From NCBI RefSeq assembly GCF_026212465.1, contig NC_080051.1:15669178-15733177 (forward strand): 64,000 bases of DNA. Reading direction: 5' to 3'. The notes beneath the pieces were generated by a model, which was given only the letters and a program-made list of their open reading frames with translations, was not told where the DNA came from and did no database searches. This DNA comes from Amaranthus tricolor. Taxonomy: Eukaryota > Streptophyta > Magnoliopsida > Caryophyllales > Amaranthaceae. Positions 56,108 through 64,000 of this stretch are shown in pieces. Within the stretch, counting starts at the first letter, position 1, and each line of letters starts with the position of its first letter. The translations under genes were made by a program, and so were the position numbers.

Positions 56108-56195
56108 CCGACCTTAGCTCAGTTGGTAGAGCGGAGGACTGTAGTTATTGAGCAGTTTAATCCTTAGGTCGCTGGTTCGAATCCGGCAGGTCGGA
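56108..56195 (+). tRNA. tRNA-Tyr(GUA), intron-containing, copy 2
   Basis: Mature sequence identical to copy 1. The 15-nt intron differs by one base (TTATTGAGCAGTTTA). CAAGGAT precedes the gene (a CAA start motif is usual for plant tRNA genes) and a T-run follows for Pol III termination. Confidence 0.96.
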
Positions 56196-56882
56196 TTTTT
56201 TTTCTCAAGAAAATTTCACCAGCTTGAAAATTGTATTTTGAGATAAATTCATTTACAATGATCTTGGTATTAGGATAACATGACAAATTGGACATTTAAA
56301 TAGCATGGTAAGGTATCCCTATGAAAATTCAGATTTGGAAATTAGAAGTTATCAAATATTGAGATATTTTGGATTTTCATTGTTATCGTTCATTTTTCTT
56401 TTTATCTTGATCAGCTTAAATCAACAATAGCTAGCCACTCTCTGATGATTGAGAATTGACGTTAAACAAGCTAGCAAGTCTTTTTATCTTGATCAGCTTA
56501 AATTAACATTAGCTAGCCACTCTCTTGATGATTGAGATCTGACATTAACCAAGCTAGCAAGTCTTGATGATTGAATATTGACATCAGACTAGCTTGCAAG
56601 TCTTGTTGCGTTGAAAATGCGTTGATAGGATCATAGTGATTTTTTAAGCTTGTAAATATGAATAAAGCTTGAGCTGAAAGGCTTGATATGGTGCCAGGTG
56701 CCAAGGTAGGAGAAGTCAACATCATCTAAAGAATTAGTTGTTTATGATTATTAGGGGAATTGGAGAAAAAGTCAGAGTTGCTTTAGAAAAACTGAAAATG
56801 GCATAAAGTTAAAGGTTATATTATATATTTTCCCTTTTTTTTTTGTCTGTGGAAGGCTTTAATCTTGTTGGTATGACATTGG

Positions 56883-56976
56883 CCGACCATAGCTCAGGTT
56901 GTAGAGCGGAGGACTGTAGTTTGATTACTTTAGCAGTTTGATCCTTAGATCGCTGGTTCGAATCCGGCAGGTCGGA
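56883..56976 (+). pseudogene. Near-intact longer-intron tRNA-Tyr, unit 3
   Basis: The best preserved of the second class. Acceptor CCGACCA / AGGTCGG (one mismatch), D-loop CAGGTTGTAG, GTA anticodon, intact GGTTCGAATCC, intron of about 21 nt. One change (AGATCGC) lies in the variable region. It could still be transcribed. Confidence 0.7.
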
Positions 56977-57168
56977 AATTGCTTGCTTTTTGTGCTTCAT
57001 ATGATGATCCTATGATGCCAGGGTGAATCTGTTTTTTGTTCTTGCTTCAGCAACAAAACAGAATTGTACAACTTGATTTAAATTATATTAAATCAGCAAG
57101 TAATATCTATTTTATGTAGCATAAAGAATATGTTTAAATGCATATCTATGAATTGGTACAGCAAGGAT

Positions 57169-57256
57169 CCGACCTTAGCTCAGTTGGTAGAGCGGAGGAC
57201 TGTAGTTGTTGAGCAGTTTAATCCTTAGGTCGCTGGTTCGAATCCGGCAGGTCGGA
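57169..57256 (+). tRNA. tRNA-Tyr(GUA), intron-containing, copy 3
   Basis: Identical to copy 1 including the 15-nt intron. Preceded by CAAGGAT and followed by a T-run of about 10. Confidence 0.96.
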
Positions 57257-57865
57257 TTTTTTTTTTCTTTAGAAATTTCACCAGCTTTAAAATTGTATTT
57301 TGAGATAAATACATCTACTATGATCTTGGTACTAGAACAACATGGCAAATTGTACGCTTAAATAGCATTGTTAGGTATCCCTATGAAAATTCAGATTTGG
57401 AATTTAGAATTTATCAAATATTGAGATATTTTGGATTTTCTTTTTTTTTTTTTTGTTTTTTTTTCTTTTATATTGATCAGACCAAATCAACATTTGCTAG
57501 CCACTCTCTTGATGATTGAGAATTAACATTAACCAAGCTAGCAAGTCTCTTGATGATTGAATAATGACAACATACTAGCTAGTAAGTCTTGTTGCGTTGA
57601 AAATGCATTGATAGGGTCTTAGGGGTTTTTTAAGCTTATGAATCAAGTTTGAGTTGAAAGGCTTGATATGGTGCCAAGCTAGCACAAGTCAACATCATCC
57701 AATGAATTAGCTGTTTATGATTATTAAAGGAATTAATGAAAAAAGAATTAGTGAAAAAATCAGGGTTGTTTTAGAAAAACTGAAAAATGCATAAAGTTAA
57801 AGGTTAAATTATGTATTTTCTCTTTTGTCAGTGGAAGGCTTTAAATCTTGTTGGTATGACATTAC

Positions 57866-57959
57866 CCGACCATAGCTCAGATTGTAGAGCGGAGCACTGT
57901 AGTTTGATTACTTTAGTTGTTTAATCCTTAGGTCGCTGGTCCGAATCTGGCAGGTTGGA
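57866..57959 (+). pseudogene. Degenerate tRNA-Tyr, unit 4
   Basis: CCGACCATAGCTCAGATTGTAGAGC, GTA kept, but a base change in the anticodon stem (GGAGCACTG), T-arm GGTCCGAATCT and acceptor AGGTTGG. Intron of the longer class. Confidence 0.8.
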
Positions 57960-58190
57960 AATTGCTTCCTTTTTGTGCGTCAGATGATGATCATATGATG
58001 CCAGGGTGAATCTATTTTTTGTTCTTGCTTCAGCAACGAAACAGAATTGTTCAACTTGATTTAGAATATGTTAAATCTGTTAGTAACATATATTTCATGT
58101 GTATATCATGGATTAGTTTAGATAGTGATGACTTTATGTAGCATAAAGAATATGTTTAAACGCATGTCTATGAATTGATATAGCAAGGAT

Positions 58191-58278
58191 CCGACCTTAG
58201 CTCAGTTGGTAGAGCGGAGGACTGTAGTTGTTGAGCAGTTTAATCCTTAGGTCGCTGGTTCGAATCCGGCAGGTCGGA
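58191..58278 (+). tRNA. tRNA-Tyr(GUA), intron-containing, copy 4
   Basis: Identical to copy 1 including the intron. A T-run follows directly after ACT. Confidence 0.96.
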
Positions 58279-58853
58279 CTTTTTTTTTGCCCCATGAAGT
58301 TATCACCAGCTTGAAAGTTGTATTTTGAGATAAATACATTTATAAGGATCCTGGTAAACAACATGGCAAATCTTACACTTTGACAGCATTGTGAGGTATC
58401 TCCATGAAAATTCAGATTTTGAAATTAGAAGTTATAGAAAATTGAGATATTTTGGATTTTCTTTGTTGTTATTGTTCTTTTTGCCTTTTATCTTGATCAG
58501 ATCAAATCAACATTAGCAAGCCACTCTCTTGATGATTGAGAATTGACATTAATCAAGCTAGCAAGTCTCCTGATGATTGAATATCGACTCTTGACTAGCT
58601 AGCAATACTTTTTGCTTTGAAAAAGCGTCAATAGGATCATAGGGATTTTTTAATCTTATGAATAAAGTTTGAGATATGGTGCCAAAGTAGCACAAGTCAA
58701 CATCATCTAAAGAATTAGCTGTTTATGATTATTAGGGGAATTAGTGAAAAAGTCGTTTAAGAAACACTGAAAATAGCATAAAGTTTAAAGTTAACTGATA
58801 TATTTTCCCTTTTGTTTGTCTGTGGAAGGGTTTAAATGTTGATATGACATTGT

Positions 58854-58947
58854 CCGACCTTAGCTCAGTTGGTAGAGAGGAGGGGTGTAGTTTGATTACT
58901 TTAGCAGTTTAATACTTGTGTTGCTAGTCAGAATTCGGCAGGTCTGA
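58854..58947 (+). pseudogene. Degenerate tRNA-Tyr, unit 5
   Basis: The 5' half is good (CCGACCTTAGCTCAGTTGGTAGAG), then AGGAGGGGTGTAG. The 3' half is decayed (TAGTCAGAATTCGGCAGGTCTGA), so box B is lost. Confidence 0.8.
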
Positions 58948-59172
58948 AACTGCTTCCTTTTTGTCCTTTAGATGATGATCATATGATATCGGGGTGAATC
59001 TGTTTTTTTGTTCTTGCTTCAGCAACAAAACAAAATTGTTCAACTTGATTTAGAATATGTTAAATCAGTAAGTAACATATATTTCATGTTATATCATGGG
59101 TTAGTTTAGATAGTGATGACTTTATGTAGCATAAAGAATACATGCATGTCTATGAATTGATATAGCAAGGAT

Positions 59173-59259
59173 CCGACCTTAGCTCAGTTGGTAGAGCGGA
59201 GGACTGTAGTTGTTGAGCAGTTAATCCTTAGGTCGCTGGTTCGAATCCGGCAGGTCGGA
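59173..59259 (+). tRNA. tRNA-Tyr(GUA), intron-containing, copy 5
   Basis: Mature sequence as copy 1. The intron is 14 nt (TTGTTGAGCAGTTA), one T shorter than in its sisters. T6 terminator. Confidence 0.95.
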
Positions 59260-59824
59260 TTTTTTTCGCCCCATGAAATTTTTCGCCAGCTTGAAAATTG
59301 TATTTTGAGATAAATACATCTACAATGTTCCTGGTATTAGAACATGAAAAATTGACACTTTAGATAGCATTGTTTGGTATCCCCATGAACATTCAGATTT
59401 CGAAATTAGAAGTTGTCAAATATGTAGATATTTTGGATTTTCTTTGCTGTTATTGTTCTTTTTTCTTTTAATCTTTATCATATGAAATCGACATTAGCTG
59501 GCCACTCTCTTGATGAATGAGAAATGACATTAACCAAGCTAGCAAGTCTCTTGATAATTGAATATTGAAATCGGACTAGCTAGCAAGTCCTTTTACTTTG
59601 AAAATGCATTGATAGGATCATAGGGATTTTTTAAGCTTATGAATAAAGTTTGAGCTGAAAGGCTTGATATGGTACCAAGCTAGTACAAGTCAACATCATC
59701 AGAAGAATTGGCTGTTAAAGTCAGAGTATTAGAAAAACTTAAAATGGCCGAATTAAATTTTAAATGATATATTTTCCCTTTTGTTTGTCTGCGGAAGGCT
59801 TTAAATCTTGTTGGTATAACATTG

Positions 59825-59918
59825 TCTGACTTTAGCTCAGTTGGTAGAGTGGAGGGCTGTAATTTGCTTTCTTAGGAGTTTAATCCATAAGTTGCTGTTT
59901 GGAATCCGGTAGGTCTGA
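59825..59918 (+). pseudogene. Degenerate tRNA-Tyr, unit 6
   Basis: TCTGACTTTAGCTCAGTTGGTAGAGTGGAGGGCTGTAATTTGC ... GTTTGGAATCCGGTAGGTCTGA. Position 37 and both stems have changed. Confidence 0.8.
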
Positions 59919-60148
59919 AACTGCTTACTTTTTGTGCTTCAGATGATGATCATATGATGCCAGTGTGAATCTGTTTTTTTGTTATTGCTTCAGCAACGAA
60001 ACAGAATTGTTCAACTTGATTTAGAATATATTAAATCAGCAAGTAACATCTATTTCAAGTGGATATGATGGGTTATTTTATATAGTGTTGACTTTATGTA
60101 GGATAAAGAATGTTTAAATGCATATCCATGAATTTGTATAGCAAGGAT

Positions 60149-60236
60149 CCGACCTTAGCTCAGTTGGTAGAGCGGAGGACTGTAGTTGTTCAGCAGTTGA
60201 ATCCTTAGGTCGCTGGTTCGAATCCGGCAGGTCGGA
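60149..60236 (+). tRNA. tRNA-Tyr(GUA), intron-containing, copy 6
   Basis: Mature sequence as copy 1. The 15-nt intron has two changes (TTGTTCAGCAGTTGA). T5 occurs shortly after the gene. Confidence 0.95.
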
Positions 60237-60596
60237 TTTATTTTTACCATGAAATCTTGCTTTATAAGCAGGGTATTGTTAATAGCAGAATGGGGAGATA
60301 ATATTACTCTTGATGGTTGTCCTCTACAAGCTGACAATTCAATCCAATGAGGTAAGTGGATGCAACTATATATTATCGGAAAATTTGCATTTCTGAGTGT
60401 TGAGACTTATGAACTTGAAGTGAATGATATCTGAGACCTTTAACTTAAAATCTCCAACTTTCTGAATGGTGCTGAGTGCTTTATTTAACTGACCTATCAT
60501 GCTCTTGTTTAATATTATTCTCCATGTTGGAACATTATGTGCCATCCAAACAAAGTTCTTGTATTTTACAAATAACTTTCTTGAGCAATACAAGAT

Positions 60597-60684
60597 CCGA
60601 CCTTAGCTCAGTTGGTAGAGCGGAGGACTGTAGTTTGTCAAACAGAAAATCCTTAGGTCGCTGGTGCGAATCTGGCAGGTCGGA
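60597..60684 (+). tRNA. tRNA-Tyr(GUA), copy 7, T-arm altered
   Basis: Outside the regular units. Acceptor and D arms as copy 1; the intron is different in sequence but also 15 nt (TTTGTCAAACAGAAA). Box B reads GGTGCGAATCT in place of GGTTCGAATCC, so the invariant TTC of the T-loop is TGC. It may be poorly transcribed or non-functional. Confidence 0.75.
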
Positions 60685-60764
60685 TCTTTTTTGTTTGGCC
60701 TTTTCTTTTTAGAGACTTAAATATATGATGTATCATTAATGACCTTCAGCAGTGACCCTACAAG

Positions 60765-60850
60765 AACTGACCAGCTCAGTTGCTGGAGCTGGGAACTGTA
60801 GTCTGTAGTTTACTAGTTTCAGTTCATTGGTGCTGGTAGAGTGTAAGACT
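60765..60850 (+). pseudogene. Heavily decayed tRNA-Tyr-like remnant
   Basis: CTGACCAGCTCAGTTGCTGGAGC ... GAACTGTAGTCTGTAG keeps box A and the anticodon region only. Confidence 0.5.
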
Positions 60851-61220
60851 ATATTTGGCTGCATTTCAATCCTCAGATACTAGTTTATATTGGATTCTTC
60901 ACAATTGCTTCCTTTTCCCCACAAACTACCTAAACTATTTTTCTTAGTTTATGTGTTGGCATTCTCATTTCCATTTGGAACCTTTGAACAAGAATTAATA
61001 TAAAAAATTCAAAGCTCTCTCTTGTAGATATTGTTTTTCCAATTTAAGTAAGAAATAAATTGCGTATTGGAATATGAATTTGTATTGTTTATATGTTGGT
61101 GTTTTATGCATTGCATATAGTTGAAAGTCAACTAGCCCGTTCTCCGATTCTTGTTTGCAAATTTAAGAGGACATGATAATCATTTCAGTATGATATCTTA
61201 GTCTTGTTAATATGACATGA

Positions 61221-61300
61221 TACGACCCTACTTCAGTTGGTAGAATGGAAAATTACAGTAGATAATTTATAGGTCGCAAAAATCGAATCCTGTGGGTGTC
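61221..61300 (+). pseudogene. Heavily decayed tRNA-Tyr-like remnant
   Basis: ACGACCCTACTTCAGTTGGTAGA ... ATAGGTCGCAAAAATCGAATCCTG; box A is recognisable, the anticodon is lost. Confidence 0.5.
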
Positions 61301-61460
61301 AATTATCTCGTCTTTCATTTTTAACTAGCTTTTATAGTTCTATGCATGATCAATATCTATTCAAGTTCTGAAAAGTTGAACTTTTATATAAGTCAACATG
61401 TTATTTACATGTCTGAACCAATAATAGAACATCTATTCTAGCAGGTCAATAACCCACATA

Positions 61461-61499
61461 TAATCCTTAGGTCGCTGGTTCAAATCCAGCAGGTCAGAT
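61461..61499 (+). pseudogene. 3' half of a tRNA-Tyr
   Basis: ATCCTTAGGTCGCTGGTTCAAATCCAGCAGGTCAGA, the downstream half alone, with no 5' half in front. Confidence 0.75.
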
Positions 61500-63336
61500 T
61501 CTGGAATAAGAGATTGGTTCATGTTTTGGGGAAGCTCAAAGAACATCTAAACTAATTTTTTGTAACTAGAATGTTGTTTGTCTTGTTGCTCGGGGTCTAG
61601 ATTGATTGGTGTTCTGAAATAAGAGATTGGCTTATGATTTCAGGAAGCTGGATTATATGATTGATTGTCACAGCACATGAAAACTTTATTCTAAGTGATG
61701 CCTTGAAAGTGTACAAGCATGTGTATGGACTTCAGTACTTTACTAAAACTTTTACCGTGAAGAATGACTTCTGGTATGCACACAAATCATTCAACGAACC
61801 CATTCCAATATTTTTAAAATTTTTATGGATTGCCAATCCATTAAAATTTATATTCTTCAAATGACCCCTGTTCTAGTCAAAACTGCAGATTTATACTTTT
61901 TCTGAATGCACAAATATATTATCCGTGTTTTGTGAATAATTGACTGAATCTTTTTGTGGTAATCTGTAGGACTACATTTTTAGATATACATGCGAAAACT
62001 TTTTTTTGTCTGTTTAGAAGTTCATTTGTTGCTTTTCTTCATTTATGAAGACTGAAGCTAACTAGACTGTCTTCTAATGCTGCTCTTGTTATTTGACATT
62101 GAAAGAGAGGAATTCTCATTCACCAAAGATCAAACTTTGAGTTTAGATGGGTGTTTATAGTGTGTATGAATGTATGAACCAAATATGAAAATATGTGATG
62201 AGTAACAAAAATGAGCAAAGCAAATAAAGATACAAGAATTAAGGTGGTTCACCAAACTTAAGCTACATCCACCGAATCTAGCTAAGATAGTATTAATATG
62301 TGTTTAAAGGACAAAATAAAAACTTGAAGGAATTACAAAGGATGTTTAGGAGGAGGAGAGGGGCTAATAAGGGAGACAAACTTAAGCAATATATAAACTA
62401 GACAAATGAAACTTTGGCTTTCCTTTAACCTAGGATATGTAGGACGGTAGGAGTACATATAGAGGAAATGAGGGTAAGCAGGGCATCAATAACACGCACA
62501 GAAACGAGATGCTCGTACACTTGTCACATTCTGATTTCAAGCCTCGGTGTCCAAGGCTCCTTCAACCAATGATTAGAACGGTGAAGTGTACTATGTTGAT
62601 TCTCCCTCAACCAATCTCAATTGCAGGTTTTGGACCTTCTCTAATAATACTAATAAACTTAATCAACTTGCTTAATTAAATCTTAATTACTTGGTGAACA
62701 TAAGTCACTCACAGGGCCGGTTCTGGGGCCGTGTGAGGTGCCCAACCGCACAAGGCCCCCGAACCTAAAGAGCCTCATATTAAAAAGCTAGTGTAAAATA
62801 GCATATTATTGTAGTATAGTAGTTGGTAAAAGTTTTACTTAAAGTATCAATGGTCATATGTTCAAAAGCAATTGATTACATTTTTTCTCTCCTTTTTTAT
62901 CACTTTCAAAAACAATTCTTTACTTTTTAAATATTTTTTTCTTACCTCATTTAATGTTTACACATTCATCAAATATAAAATTATCACTAACTTAATTTAT
63001 AAAAATAATCAACAATTTATTTTTAAATTATTTAACCCTTCAAACTTTTACTCTTTTTATTATTGGTCATCAATTTTATTGCTATTTTTTCTCTTCCATT
63101 TTAACATTAGAGAAGAAAGTTTAATTTTTAACAACTTAATTTAAGTTTAAGAAATTAAAATTGTGTTGAGTTTTTATTTTGTTTAAAAAATCTTTTTTTT
63201 TAGTTATGAAGGGCCTCAATTTTTGAAATTTATGAAAAATAAACAGGGCCTCAATGTTTACTAGTATTATTCGAGTAATATCTTCAATTGAGGAAAGCTG
63301 GATTAATGTGGGAACTTTGAGCTCTAGGAAAAAGAT
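61500..63336. other. AT-rich intergenic DNA
   Basis: No gene recognised. CAGGGCCGGTTCTGGGGCCG near 62713 resembles a hAT-type element end, and AGGGCCTCAAT words near 63210 and 63246 may belong to it; no bounded element could be shown. Confidence 0.45.
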
Positions 63337-63425
63337 CCGACTACATCTCATTTGGTAGAGACGTAGAGTCGAGGACAATAGCCAGTCATATTTATGTTGC
63401 TCGTTCAAAAATGGTAGGCTGGATA
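63337..63425 (+). pseudogene. Heavily decayed tRNA-Tyr-like remnant
   Basis: CCGACTACATCTCATTTGGTAGAGAC ... GCTCGTTCAAAAATGGTAGGCTGG. D-arm and T-arm outlines remain, about 3 kb beyond the array. Confidence 0.5.
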
Positions 63426-63750
63426 TATGGGGATTTTTCAACCTATGCACCTCGTGTATATATATATTTAGCAATCTGTATTACCCATCTTACTAAAAAC
63501 TTTTTATAAATTATATGTCAATTAAAATTATAATTCTCAGAAATTATTTCTATCCCTTTCCTTCCTTTATTGTTACCTTTTTTTCTCAAATGTATTGTCA
63601 TTCTTGTAGCAACTAACATAGTTGTATTCTGGCTGGTCTTGTTCAATGGTCATATGAAAAGATGAAGGCAGTATGAAGCTTCCAATAACTTTTACTCGAG
63701 TCATGTGAGTTCAAATATCTAGCCCATGTGATTTGATTTTTGTATGAGTT

Positions 63751-63968
63751 TGTTAGATTCAGGGTCTTATGTAATTACACAATACAAGAGGGAAAGATTT
63801 GAATAAAATCTAATTCAATTTTATTGAATCATTCTAAATACAAGGAGAGCCCTTTTATAAGGGACTGGAAAACATAACAACATAAAAAATTAGTTATAAC
63901 TTACCCCTAAACGTATGAAATAAACTTAACTAAATTTAACTAACTAATTCCACTAACTATATTTCACA
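63751..63968 (-). repeat. Probable LTR of an element continuing past the window
   Basis: TGTTAGATTC ... ATTTCACA, followed by CCCCCCAGCAAG. On the - strand this reads as a G-rich polypurine tract (GGGGGG) directly before a TG LTR start, the same layout as the TRIM at 9380-9880. The other LTR is outside the window. Confidence 0.4.
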
Positions 63969-64000
63969 CCCCCCAGCAAGTTTGGGAACGCTAGAAAGGT

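Larger units (their letters stand above)
54724..60236 (+). repeat. Tandem array of ~1 kb units, each with two tRNA-Tyr sequences
   Basis: Six units. In each, a degenerate tRNA-Tyr is followed about 285-325 bp later by an intact one. Intact copies start at 55048, 56108, 57169, 58191, 59173 and 60149, that is 1060, 1061, 1022, 982 and 976 bp apart. Spacers are homologous throughout (for example CTTGATATGGTGCCA, TCAACATCATC, GATGATGATCATATGATG). Tandem arrays with paired tRNA-Tyr genes are known in Arabidopsis, there with a tRNA-Ser; I see no tRNA-Ser here. Confidence 0.92.

Noticed and set aside
54724..60236. Regularly spaced repeats that could be taken for a CRISPR array.
   Set aside because: The units are ~1 kb, contain tRNA genes and lie in plant nuclear DNA.
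55040..60236. Possible organellar (plastid or mitochondrial) DNA insert, because of clustered tRNAs.
   Set aside because: All are nuclear-type tRNA-Tyr with introns and Pol III T-runs; no other organellar genes are present.
62713..63260. CAGGGCCGG start and AGGGCCTCAAT words suggesting a hAT element.
   Set aside because: No matching inverted end or 8-bp duplication could be found.

Overview
The window is nuclear DNA of a flowering plant, probably a dicot. The grounds are Tat-lineage Ty3/gypsy retrotransposons with a dual RNase H, MULE, hAT and Stowaway-type elements, an RTE-type LINE, a TRIM, a plant-type Elongin C gene with introns, and nuclear intron-containing tRNA-Tyr(GUA) genes. I cannot name the species from sequence alone. 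Most of the window is transposon DNA; the only confident host loci are one protein gene (Elongin C) and a tRNA-Tyr array.

Layout. 1-7967: the 3' part of a Tat-type element on the + strand (element A; it starts outside the window). 7968-15640: relics, chiefly a decayed Ty3/gypsy pol (8171-11390) split by a hAT-like element (8938-10492) that is itself split by a TRIM (9380-9880). 15646-28318: a complete, recent Tat-type element on the - strand (element B) with 715-bp LTRs differing at two positions and a perfect 5-bp target duplication (AATTT). 28324-32500: AT-rich spacer with a degenerate tandem repeat and a long-TIR MITE. 32792-39190 (-): Elongin C in three exons, whose ~6 kb second intron holds an RTE LINE relic. 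39319-43808: a MULE with a decayed transposase gene, its end only about 130 bp upstream of the Elongin C start codon. 43.9-47.9 kb: simple tandem repeats, a possible Helitron end, and MITEs. 47916-53254 (-): a decayed FAR1/MULE-type transposase fused to an OTU cysteine-protease domain, hit twice by the same hAT MITE family. 54.7-61.5 kb: a tandem array of tRNA-Tyr genes. 63.75 kb to the end: the start of another LTR element.

The most unusual content is inside the two Tat elements. Each carries, antisense to gag-pol, a second gene of four exons separated by three introns of about 70-80 bp. Exons 2 and 3 have identical lengths in both elements (122 and 546 bp), and each copy has a conserved TATAAATAG box about 370-385 bp upstream of its ATG. 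The predicted protein has a plant gypsy-associated domain, a basic nuclear-localisation-like stretch and a long coiled coil. This gene is flanked by many copies of a short motif (GTCGATAAGTCGGACCC), some arranged as a hairpin-bearing tandem array. An intron-bearing antisense gene can survive retrotransposition because the genomic RNA is the opposite strand.

The tRNA region is built of ~1 kb units, each with one intact tRNA-Tyr (14-15 nt intron) and, about 320 bp upstream, one degenerate tRNA-Tyr, usually with a longer intron. A patch of ~280 bp is shared by non-adjacent units 2 and 6, which points to gene conversion or unequal exchange. Gene functions were inferred from motifs and remembered family features; no search was run.
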